Assembly (NCBI RefSeq): GCF_023721795.1
Contig: NZ_JAMQYE010000001.1
Span: forward strand, 1,178,001 to 1,242,000
Reading direction: 5' to 3'
DNA: 64,000 nt
Origin: Zeimonas sediminis
GTDB lineage: Bacteria > Pseudomonadota > Gammaproteobacteria > Burkholderiales > Burkholderiaceae_E
The notes below the pieces were generated by a model. The model was not told the DNA's origin, searched no databases, and worked only from the letters and a program-made list of their open reading frames with translations. Positions 12,494 to 19,346 of this stretch are shown in pieces. How positions within the stretch are numbered: position 1 is the first letter of the stretch; each line of letters begins with the position of its first letter. Position numbers and translations under genes: made by a program.

Positions 12494-12798
12494 GCTTCGT
12501 CGTCCTGACCGGCGTCAAAGGGCTTCAGGACGTCGGCTTCCAGAATACGGACTTGTTGCTCCACGTCGGCCAGCGCCTTGCGGGCCGCGCCGACCAGTTC
12601 GGCGCCCCGGCGGTAAGCCGCCAGCGACTGCTCGAGACTAAGGGATCCGCCCTCCATCTGCTGGACGATCGCCTCGAGCTCGGTGAGCGCCGATTCGAAT
12701 CGGTCGGGGGTGTCAGGCGCGGCGGGCGAAACGCCCTGGGAGCCGCCGGCACTGTCGGCGGCGTCGGGTCCCGCTTCGGGACTTTTTGTACGGGCCAT
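12490..12798 (-). CDS. xseB: Exodeoxyribonuclease VII small subunit
   Basis: Small helical subunit (102 residues) of ExoVII, which binds the XseA catalytic subunit and degrades single-stranded DNA. The core FESALTELEAIVQQMEGGSL, then SLEQSLAAYRRGAELV and the coiled LADVEQQVRIL, is the conserved XseB pattern. The N-terminal 35 residues are a low-complexity extension rich in Ala, Pro and Ser. Start at MARTKSP is taken because the homology begins shortly after. Heads the xseB-ispA-dxs operon, an order common in proteobacteria. No xseA is in the window. Confidence 0.93.
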   Translation of the reverse strand: MARTKSPEAGPDAADSAGGSQGVSPAAPDTPDRFESALTELEAIVQQMEGGSLSLEQSLAAYRRGAELVGAARKALADVEQQVRILEADVLKPFDAGQDDEA

Positions 12799-12997
12799 CG
12801 GAGGACGATCCTGCGCGCGATTCGGCAAAACCTCGATTTTACCCGGCTTCCCCAATCGGGGTATCCTTTCGCCTTTTGTCGGCTGCGGCCGGATTCCCCT
12901 CGCGGGACGTCCATTGCGGGCTCCCGGGCAGGGAAGTCCGCCAGTTCCGCCGCCGGGCTTGGTTCCGTCCTTCGACTTTTTTATCTGGAGGGTCAGG

Positions 12998-14104
12998 ATG
13001 TCGGATCTGGGTCGTCGTGAGTACCTCACCCCCTCGCGCACGCAGCTTCCCGTCTCTGCCTATTTCGACGAGGCGCTGTTACAGCGCGAGATCGAGACGC
13101 TCTTCCGCAAGGGACCGCGCTACGTCGGCCACGAGCTGATGGTGCGCGAGCCCGGCGACTACCACGCGCTCGAGGCCGAGCGCGGCGGGCGCGTGCTCGT
13201 GCGCAACGAGTCCGGCATCGAGCTGCTCTCCAACGTCTGCCGCCACCGTCAGGCGATCATGCTGAACGGCCGCGGCAACACCGGCAACATCGTCTGCCCG
13301 CTGCACCGCTGGACCTACGACCTGAAGGGCGAGCTGCTGGGCGCGCCGCACTTCGAGGAACAGCCCTGCCTGAACCTCGGCCGCACGCCGCTCCAGAACT
13401 GGCAGGGGCTGCTGTTCGAGGGCCCGCGCGACGTCGCGAAGGACCTCGCGAAGCTTGGCGTGCGCCAGGAATTCGACTTCTCGGGCTACATGCTCGACCA
13501 CGTCGAGATCCACGAGTGCCAGTACAACTGGAAGACCTTCATCGAGGTCTACCTCGAGGACTATCACGTGGCCCCCTTCCACCCGGGGCTTGGCCACTTC
13601 GTGACCTGCGAGGACCTGCGCTGGGAATTCGGCGACTGGTATTCGGTGCAGACCGTCGGCATCGCAGACGCGCTGAAGAAGCCCGGCTCGCCCACCTACC
13701 GGCGCTGGCACGAGCAATTGCTGAAGTTCAATCGCGGCGAGATGCCGCGTCACGGCGCGATCTGGCTCACCTACTTCCCGAACGTGATGGTCGAGTGGTA
13801 CCCGCACGTGCTGGTGGTGTCCACGCTGATCCCGCGCGGGGTGCAGCACACGACCAACATCGTCGAGTTCTACTACCCCGAGGAAATCGTGCTGTTCGAG
13901 CGCGAGTTCGTCGAGGCGGAGCGCGCGGCCTACATGGAGACCGCGGTCGAGGACGACGAGATCGCGCTGCGCATGGACGCCGGCCGCCGGGCGCTGCTCG
14001 ATCGCGGCGAGAACCAGGCCGGGCCCTACCAGAGCCCGATGGAAGACGGCATGCAGCATTTCCACGAGTTCCTGCGTCGCGAGCTGGGACCGGTCGGTGA
14101 CTGA
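12998..14104 (+). CDS. Rieske 2Fe-2S aromatic ring-hydroxylating oxygenase alpha subunit-like protein
   Basis: Protein of 368 residues combining an N-terminal Rieske domain and a C-terminal SRPBCC catalytic domain. The cluster ligands are C81, H83 (CRH), C100 and H103 (CPLH), giving the C-X-H-X16-C-X2-H pattern. The mononuclear iron site is DYHVAPFHPGL (D188, H190, H195). A GGAGG site 7 nt upstream fixes the start. No reductase, ferredoxin or beta-subunit gene is adjacent, so its electron donor is encoded elsewhere. It is divergent from xseB-ispA-dxs, a pairing I believe recurs in Burkholderiales, which hints at a link with isoprenoid or membrane-lipid metabolism, though the substrate is unknown. 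Confidence 0.9.
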   Translation: MSDLGRREYLTPSRTQLPVSAYFDEALLQREIETLFRKGPRYVGHELMVREPGDYHALEAERGGRVLVRNESGIELLSNVCRHRQAIMLNGRGNTGNIVCPLHRWTYDLKGELLGAPHFEEQPCLNLGRTPLQNWQGLLFEGPRDVAKDLAKLGVRQEFDFSGYMLDHVEIHECQYNWKTFIEVYLEDYHVAPFHPGLGHFVTCEDLRWEFGDWYSVQTVGIADALKKPGSPTYRRWHEQLLKFNRGEMPRHGAIWLTYFPNVMVEWYPHVLVVSTLIPRGVQHTTNIVEFYYPEEIVLFEREFVEAERAAYMETAVEDDEIALRMDAGRRALLDRGENQAGPYQSPMEDGMQHFHEFLRRELGPVGD

Positions 14105-14164
14105 CCGCGGCCCCGGGCCCGGCCGGCGGCCGGGCCGCGCGGCGCGCTTCACGGGCCGGCGCTG

Positions 14165-15151
14165 ATGCAGGCACTGTGGATGATCGCGGGCTCGCTCGCG
14201 TTCTCGCTGATGGGCGCCACGATCAAGCTGCTCGCGTCCTCGTCGTTCGGCGCCTTCGAGCTGGTCTTCTGGCGCGGCGTGGTCGGCATCGCGCTGATGG
14301 GCGCCTTCCTGCGCTGGCACCGGATCCCGGCGGCCTCCGGCCGCTTCGGCATGCACGCGTCGCGCTCGGTGATCGGCACCTTCGCGATGTTCTGCTGGTT
14401 CTACACGCTGGGCCCGCTGTCGATGGGCACCGCCTTCACGCTGAACTACACCTCGCCGATCTTCATCGCGCTGGCCGTGGCGGCGATGCTCTGGTGGCGC
14501 GGCGATCGGCACCCTTCCCGGCGCCTGCTCTACTTCGCGATGGCCGCGAGCTTCGCCGGGGTGCTGATGATCCTGCGCCCGTCCATCGGGCAGGGCCAGG
14601 AGTTCGCGTTCGCGGTCGGCCTGCTCGGCGCGGTGCTGACCGCGATCGCCTACCTGCAGGTGCGCGCGCTCGGCCGGGCCGGCGAGCCCGAGTGGCGCAC
14701 GGTCTTCTGGTTCTCGGTGGTCAACTGCGCGCTCGGGGCGCTGGCCGCAACGGCCAGCGACGGCTGGAGCCCGGTCGCGGCCAGCGACCTTCCGGCGCTG
14801 CTCGCGATCGGCATCCTGGCGGCGATCGGCCAGTTGTGCATGACCCGCGCATTCGGCCGGGGACGCACGCTGCTCGCCGCGAACCTGCAGTACAGTGGCG
14901 TGGTATTCGCCACCCTGCTGGGCTGGCTGCTGTTCGGCGAGTCGCACGACCTGCTCGAGCTGGCCGGCATCGCGCTGATCGTGGCCAGCGGCATCGGCGC
15001 GTCGCTGGTGCCGCAGCCGCCGGTCGGCACCACGGCTGCCGCGCCGGCTGCCGTCGGCAGCGACAAGGCGGCCGGCGCGCCGGCCGACGAAGCCGCCGCG
15101 CTCGACGCGGTCGCCCCGCCCACTCCTTCCGCAAGCGAATCGCCGCGATGA
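14165..15151 (+). CDS. EamA/DMT family transporter
   Basis: Drug/metabolite transporter of 328 residues with ten predicted helices in two EamA repeats. The first repeat begins MQALWMIAGSLAFSLMGATIKLLA, and the loop FWRGVVGI after helix 2 is typical. The second repeat includes FGRGRTLLAANLQYSGVVFATLLGW. The last 45 residues are a hydrophilic tail rich in Ala and Pro with no membrane character. Substrate unknown; relatives export amino acids, riboflavin or S-adenosylmethionine. The stop overlaps the sulfurtransferase start as ATGA, so the two genes are coupled. Confidence 0.9.
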   Translation: MQALWMIAGSLAFSLMGATIKLLASSSFGAFELVFWRGVVGIALMGAFLRWHRIPAASGRFGMHASRSVIGTFAMFCWFYTLGPLSMGTAFTLNYTSPIFIALAVAAMLWWRGDRHPSRRLLYFAMAASFAGVLMILRPSIGQGQEFAFAVGLLGAVLTAIAYLQVRALGRAGEPEWRTVFWFSVVNCALGALAATASDGWSPVAASDLPALLAIGILAAIGQLCMTRAFGRGRTLLAANLQYSGVVFATLLGWLLFGESHDLLELAGIALIVASGIGASLVPQPPVGTTAAAPAAVGSDKAAGAPADEAAALDAVAPPTPSASESPR

Positions 15152-16002
15152 TCCACACAACGCTGATCGATGCAGAGACCCTCGCCGCCATCCTCGACGG
15201 CTGCGTGATCGTCGACTGCCGGCACGACCTGTTCGACGAGGCGGCCGGCCCGCGCGGCTACGCCGAGGGCCACATACCGCGCGCATGGTTCATGCACCAG
15301 GACACCGACCTTGCGGGCCCGAAGAACGGGCGCAACGGCAGGCACCCGCTGCCCGACCGCGAGACGATGCGTCGCCGGCTCGAGGCGATCGGCCTGACCG
15401 ACGATCGGCAGCTGGTCGTTTACGACGCGCAGGGCGGGATGTTCGCGGTGCGGCTGTGGTGGCTCGCGCGCTGGCTGGGCCACCGCGCGGTGGCGGTGCT
15501 CGACGGCGGCCTGCCCGCCTGGACGAAGGCCGGCTTTCCGGTCACGCGCGAGGCGCCGAAGGCCCCCGCCGCTCCCGGCAGGCTGAGCGAGCGTCCGTCG
15601 CTGGCCCCGTCGGTGGATTCCGCCCAGGTGCTCGCCAACCTGGGCACCCGCGAGCGGCTGCTCGTGGACGCGCGCGCGCCGGAACGCTACCGCGGCGAGA
15701 CCGAACCGCTCGATCCGGTGGCCGGCCACGTGCCTGGCGCCATCAACCGGCCGTTCCAGCAGAACCTTCGGCCGGACGGCCGCTACAAGCCCGCCGAAGT
15801 GCTGCGCCAGGAGTTCGAGGCGCTGCTCGCGGGCCGCTCGCCGGACCGGGTCATGCACCAGTGCGGATCGGGCGTGACCGCATGCCACAACATTCTCGCG
15901 ATGGAGCTGGCCGGGCTGGGCGGCTCGATGCTCTATCCCGGGTCCTGGAGCGAATGGTGCGCGGATCCGGCCCGGCCGGTCGCCACCGGGGCCGAGCCCT
16001 GA
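15148..16002 (+). CDS. sseA: Sulfurtransferase, tandem rhodanese domains (3-mercaptopyruvate type)
   Basis: Cytosolic enzyme of 284 residues with two rhodanese domains. The N-terminal domain (VIVDCRHDLFDE, GHIPRAWFMH) is non-catalytic. The C-terminal one carries the active-site loop CGSGVTA with the catalytic Cys near residue 239. Loop CGSGVTAC is of the 3-mercaptopyruvate sulfurtransferase group rather than the CRKGVT of thiosulfate-preferring rhodaneses; prediction between the two is approximate. It moves sulfur from mercaptopyruvate or thiosulfate to thiols or cyanide. Start overlaps the upstream EamA stop. Followed 19 nt later by a P-loop kinase gene. Confidence 0.88.
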   Translation: MIHTTLIDAETLAAILDGCVIVDCRHDLFDEAAGPRGYAEGHIPRAWFMHQDTDLAGPKNGRNGRHPLPDRETMRRRLEAIGLTDDRQLVVYDAQGGMFAVRLWWLARWLGHRAVAVLDGGLPAWTKAGFPVTREAPKAPAAPGRLSERPSLAPSVDSAQVLANLGTRERLLVDARAPERYRGETEPLDPVAGHVPGAINRPFQQNLRPDGRYKPAEVLRQEFEALLAGRSPDRVMHQCGSGVTACHNILAMELAGLGGSMLYPGSWSEWCADPARPVATGAEP

Positions 16003-16021
16003 GCGACGCCGCGAGCCGGCC

Positions 16022-16609
16022 GTGAGCGCGAGCGCCCCCCGCCTGATCGTCTTCGCCGGGCACGCCGGCACCGGCAAGAGCACGCTCGCGCGGATCGCGA
16101 TCCCGCGGCTGCACGCGGCCACCGGCGAGAGCTTCTGCATGCTGGACAAGGACACGGTCTACGGCGCGTTCAGCTCGAAGGTCATGGGCCTGCTGACCGG
16201 CGACCCCGACGATCGCGACAGCCCGACCTACCTGGAGAACCTGCGCGACCAGGAGTACTCGGGCCTGCTCGACATCGCCCGGGAGAACATCGCGCTCGGC
16301 GTCAACGTGGTGCTGGTGGGCCCCTTCTCGCGCGAAGTGAAGAGCCGGCGCATGTTCGACGCGCGCGCGCTGGGCATGCCGGAAGACACGCCGATCCGGG
16401 TGGTCTGGGTGGCGCTCGACGAGGCCGAAGCGAAGCGCCGGATCGTCGCCCGCGGCGACCATCGCGATCGCTACAAGCTCGAGCACTGGGACGAGTACCG
16501 CAAGCGGCGCTTCGACCCGAACCCGGTCGAGTTCCCGGAGCTGATCCGGTACGACAACACGCATCGCGACCCGGCGCGCTTCGAGGCGCTGCTGGCGGCG
16601 CTTCGCTGA
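16022..16609 (+). CDS. AAA/P-loop kinase-like ATPase
   Basis: Protein of 195 residues with Walker A GHAGTGKSTL near residues 13-22 and a LID-like segment ALDEAEAKRRIVARGDHRDRYKLEHWDEYRKRR. This layout is that of small-molecule or zeta-toxin-type kinases. The phosphate acceptor is not evident. Start is GTG, with no alternative ATG nearby. It is the last gene of the EamA-sseA-kinase run and is followed by the R1-R2 repeat pair, facing the convergent ZIP gene. Confidence 0.75.
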   Translation: MSASAPRLIVFAGHAGTGKSTLARIAIPRLHAATGESFCMLDKDTVYGAFSSKVMGLLTGDPDDRDSPTYLENLRDQEYSGLLDIARENIALGVNVVLVGPFSREVKSRRMFDARALGMPEDTPIRVVWVALDEAEAKRRIVARGDHRDRYKLEHWDEYRKRRFDPNPVEFPELIRYDNTHRDPARFEALLAALR

Positions 16610-16639
16610 GCGCGCTCGCTCTGATGGTGGCGTGCGCCC

Positions 16640-16853
16640 GGCCCGGCGGCGGGGAAGGCGCGATCGGGACAAGTGGCTGCGCCCCTCGCCTTCGGCGAGG
16701 GGTTCCCGCGTCTGCCTCGTCCGCGCGGGGGCGCGCAGAACTCGGATCGCCTGCGGCGATCCTCAAACAGGCTGCGCGCCTTTTTCCCGCGCTCCCTTCG
16801 TCAGCACGCGGCGCGCCCCAATGTCCCGATCGCGCCTTCCCCGCCGCCGGGCC
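16640..16853. repeat. Structured intergenic repeat R1 (forward)
   Basis: Arms at 16640-16671 and 16822-16853 are a perfect 32-bp inverted repeat (begins GGCCCGGCGG, ends GATCGGGACA). The 150-bp core between them has five nested paired blocks: hairpin H1 CCCCTCGCC/GGCGAGGGG, then P4 GCGCGGG/CCCGCGC (16723-16729 with 16786-16792), P3 GGCGCGCAG/CTGCGCGCC (16730-16738 with 16772-16780) and hairpin H2 GGATCGCC/GGCGATCC. Core nearly identical to R3. Short conserved words flank the arms: GCGTGCGCC before and CTGGAGG after. Long open frames across it are artefacts of its high GC content. Confidence 0.93.
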
Positions 16854-16939
16854 TGGAGGACGCGCGGACTTCCCGGGGGGCGCGCTATCAGTGCGGCTGC
16901 CTGGAGGGTCGTTCAGCCCGCGCCCTTGTACGGACTCGA

Positions 16940-17151
16940 GGGCGGTGAGGCGGCCAGCCGGATGACGGACCTTGTGGCAAGCGGCGGGCTACCGAAGGAA
17001 GCGGCGATCAGGGCGGCCCCATGTCCGAGGCTCGCCGCAGGCGAGCCGAGTTTGGGGCCGCCCAGCCGCTGACGAGGTAGACGCCGGTACCCCTCGCCGA
17101 AGGCGAGGGGCGCAGCCACTGTCCGGCATGCGGCTGGCCGCCTCGCCGCCC
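16940..17151. repeat. Structured intergenic repeat R2 (reverse)
   Basis: Same family as R1 but inverted. Arms 16940-16971 and 17120-17151 pair at 28 of 32 positions; core 148 bp. Read on the minus strand it has H1 CCCCTCGCC/GGCGAGGGG, P5 CTACC/GGTAG, P4 AGCGGC/GCCGCT, P3 GGGCGGCCCC/GGGGCCGCCC and H2 GGCTCGCC/GGCGAGCC. The stems differ in sequence from R1 while remaining paired. Nearly identical to R4, including its arms and about 20 bp outside one arm. The 86-bp spacer from R1 (16854-16939) shows no further feature except one more CTGGAGG word. With R1 it fills the 579-bp gap between convergent genes. Confidence 0.93.
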
Positions 17152-17188
17152 GGACGCATGCCGGCAATCGAGACCCGAGCGAACGCCC

Positions 17189-17968
17189 TCAGTGAACGTG
17201 CAGCCGCGTCGTCAGCAGCGCCACGATCGCCACGCCGACCATCATCAGGGCGAACTGGACCTTCCATTCGCCGCGATGGCGCGAGTGGCGGTGCAGGTCC
17301 GGCACCAGGTCCGCCAGCGCCACGTAGATGAAGCTGGCGGCCGCCAGCACCAACACGTAGGGCAGCAGCTGCGCCGACTCGGCCAGCACGAAGTAGCCGG
17401 CCACGCCGCCGACGACCGCGGCCATGCCGCTGATCACGTTGAACAGCAGCGCGCGCTTGCGGGTGTAGCCGGCGTTCAGCAGCACGATGAAGTCGCCGAT
17501 CTCCTGCGGGATCTCGTGCGCGGCGATCGCCAGTGCGGTCAGCCAGCCGAGGTTGGCGTCGACCATGAAGGCCGCCGCGATCAGCACGCCGTCGGCGAAG
17601 TTGTGGATCGAGTCGCCGACAAGGATCAGCGTGCCGCCCGGCCCGGCGGCCTCGCGGTCGTGGCCGTGATGGTGGTGGTGACCGTCGCCCTCGTGGTGAT
17701 GGCTGTGCCGCAGGATCTCCAGCTTCTCGAGCAGGAAGAAGGCGATCAGGCCGATCAGCAGCGTCCAGGCGAGCGCGTGCAGGTCGGCGCCCGACTCGAA
17801 GGCCTCGGGGATCACGTGCAGGATCGAGGTGGCGAGCAGCAGGCCGGCCGACAGGCTGACCAGCTGCCGCACCATGCCGGCGAGCAGCGTCAGCGAGAGC
17901 GCGGCGGCGGCGAGCACGCTCGCGGCGCCGCCGAGCACCGTCGCGACGACGATCATTGCGAGGATCAC
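17189..17968 (-). CDS. ZIP family divalent metal transporter
   Basis: Membrane protein of 259 residues with eight predicted helices. A His-rich cytoplasmic loop lies between helices 3 and 4 (HSHHHEGDGHHHHHGHD, about residues 88-104). Helix 4 carries SIHNFADGVLI and helix 5 HEIPQEIGDFIVLLNAG; the His, Asn, Asp and Glu residues there form the ZIP binuclear metal site. Zinc, perhaps with iron or manganese, is the likely cargo. The longest frame begins with GTG at 17968; an ATG four codons in is possible. Its 3' end meets the R1-R2 repeats; it is divergent from the GST gene across 160 bp that I could not assign a promoter in. Confidence 0.92.
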   Translation of the reverse strand: MILAMIVVATVLGGAASVLAAAALSLTLLAGMVRQLVSLSAGLLLATSILHVIPEAFESGADLHALAWTLLIGLIAFFLLEKLEILRHSHHHEGDGHHHHHGHDREAAGPGGTLILVGDSIHNFADGVLIAAAFMVDANLGWLTALAIAAHEIPQEIGDFIVLLNAGYTRKRALLFNVISGMAAVVGGVAGYFVLAESAQLLPYVLVLAAASFIYVALADLVPDLHRHSRHRGEWKVQFALMMVGVAIVALLTTRLHVH

Positions 17969-18128
17969 GAGAAGAATCCCGGGGGAACGCGGTCAGGAGC
18001 CCGTCGTGCGGCGACGGACCTGTGTCCGGCTCGAGTCGCGAGGACCGCGTGAGCGTCGAGCCAGATGCGACAGTGTAACATCAAGGACCGGCCTTCCCGG
18101 ACCCGCAACATCAACAACGGAGAACCCG

Positions 18129-18755
18129 ATGACGATCGAGTTGTATGCCTGGAACACCCCGAACGGCCGCAAGATCAGCGTCGCGCTGGAAGAGATGGGC
18201 CTCCCCTATCACGTGACCCCGATCGACATCACGAAAGGCGCGCAGTTCGAGCCGCAGTTCCTGAAGATCAGCCCGAACAACAAGATCCCGGCGATCGTCG
18301 ATCCCGACGGCCCGGGCGGCAAGGCGGTCAGCGTCTTCGAGTCCGGCGCGATCCTGCTCTACCTGGCCGAGAAGACCGGCAAGTTCCTTCCGAAGGACCT
18401 TGCCGCGCGGATCCCGGTCTACGAGTGGCTGATGTTCCAGATGGGCGGCTTCGGGCCGATCCCGGGCCAGGTCCATCACTTCCTGGGCCTGCAGAGCGAG
18501 GAGGACCGTCGCTACGGCCTCGAGCGCTACACCAAGGAGAACCGTCGCCTGTACGGCGTGATGGACCGTCGGCTCGAGGGCCGCGACTGGTTCGCCGGCG
18601 ACCTCTCGATCGCCGACTTCGCGATCGTCGGCTGGGTGTGGCGGCACGAGCGGCACAAGGTCGACCTGGCCGACTTTCCGAACGTCAAGCGCTGGTTCGA
18701 GGCGATGATGGCGCGGCCGGGCGTGAAGCGCGGCTTCGAGGTGCCGCTCAGCTAA
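18129..18755 (+). CDS. Glutathione S-transferase family protein
   Basis: Protein of 208 residues with a thioredoxin-like N-terminal half (IELYAWNTPNGRKISVALEE) containing the ISPNNKIPAIVD cis-Pro segment and the FESGAILLYLAE glutathione site, and a helical C-terminal half. TPNGRK at the N-terminus resembles the YghU/YfcG subfamily, whose members act as disulfide reductases with glutathione rather than classical transferases. A GGAG ribosome site precedes the ATG. Divergent from the ZIP gene and convergent with polA; R3-R4 lie at its 3' end, so the ZIP-GST pair is flanked on both sides by repeat pairs. Confidence 0.9.
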   Translation: MTIELYAWNTPNGRKISVALEEMGLPYHVTPIDITKGAQFEPQFLKISPNNKIPAIVDPDGPGGKAVSVFESGAILLYLAEKTGKFLPKDLAARIPVYEWLMFQMGGFGPIPGQVHHFLGLQSEEDRRYGLERYTKENRRLYGVMDRRLEGRDWFAGDLSIADFAIVGWVWRHERHKVDLADFPNVKRWFEAMMARPGVKRGFEVPLS

Positions 18756-18793
18756 TCCCGGCGACTGCTCCTCTTCCTCTCTTTGCGTGCGCC

Positions 18794-19007
18794 GGGCGGC
18801 GAGCGGGGCAGCTGCGACGCCGGACAGTGGCTGCGCCCCTCGCCTGCGGCGAGGGGTTCCCGCGTCTGCCTCGTCCGCGCGGGGGCGCGCAGAACTCGGA
18901 TCGCCTGCGGCGATCCTCAAACAGGCTGCGCGCCTTTTCCCGCGCTCCCTTCGTCAGCACGCGGCTTGCCACAAGGTCCGGCGTCGCAGCTGCCCCGCTC
19001 GCCGCCC
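18794..19007. repeat. Structured intergenic repeat R3 (forward)
   Basis: Arms 18794-18826 and 18975-19007 pair at 32 of 33 positions (arm begins GGGCGGCGAGCGGGGCAGC). The arm sequence differs from R1, but the 148-bp core is almost identical to R1: H1 CCCCTCGCC/GGCGAGGGG, P4 GCGCGGG/CCCGCGC, P3 GGCGCGCAG/CTGCGCGCC and H2 GGATCGCC/GGCGATCC. The word GCGTGCGCC lies just before the left arm, as in R1. So the core was copied while the arms became locus-specific. It begins 38 bp after the GST stop. Confidence 0.93.
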
Positions 19008-19108
19008 TCGACACGACGTTCTGCATCGGGCCGGGCCGCCCACCCGGTTCGCGCACCCGGCAGGCCCGCCCGGCGGCTCGCTCGTCCCGAGCCCTTGCAC
19101 GAACTCGA

Positions 19109-19320
19109 GGGCGGTGAGGCGGCCAGCCGCATGCCGGACCTTGTGGCAAGCGGCGGGCTACCGAAGGAAGCGGCGATCAGGGCGGCCCCATGTCTGAGGC
19201 TCGCCTGCGGCGAGCCGAGTTTGGGGCCGCCCCGCCGCTGACGAGGTAGACGCCGGCACCCCTCGCCGCAGGCGAGGGGCGCAGCCACTGTCCGGCATGC
19301 GGCTGGCCGCCTCGCCGCCC
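19109..19320. repeat. Structured intergenic repeat R4 (reverse)
   Basis: Arms 19109-19140 and 19289-19320 pair at 30 of 32 positions; core 148 bp, inverted relative to R3. Almost identical to R2 in both core and arms; similarity even continues about 20 bp outside the left arm (CCCTTGnACGnACTCGAG). The loop of H2 is inverted relative to R2 (GCA versus TGC on the same strand), so the two are not merely copies. The 101-bp spacer from R3 (19008-19108) holds no recognised feature. With R3 it fills the 591-bp gap between the convergent GST and polA genes. Confidence 0.93.
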
Positions 19321-19346
19321 GGGCGGACGAACCGCCGGGCGCGCGC

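Noticed and set aside
16610-17188. R1-R2 as a CRISPR array or integron attC site
   Set aside because: There are no regularly spaced direct repeats with unique spacers, no cas or integrase genes, and the paired core is far larger and differently built than attC.
17189-18755. ZIP-GST segment as an insertion sequence or transposon
   Set aside because: No transposase gene and no target-site duplication seen; the flanking repeats are themselves non-coding. Kept only as a possible repeat-flanked cassette.
18783-19241. Open reading frames of 90-150 codons across R1-R6, with recurring APLACGEG-like peptides
   Set aside because: They appear in several frames and both strands of every copy, follow the repeat's stems, and show no codon bias of their own. 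Recurrence comes from the repeat DNA, so they are not genes.
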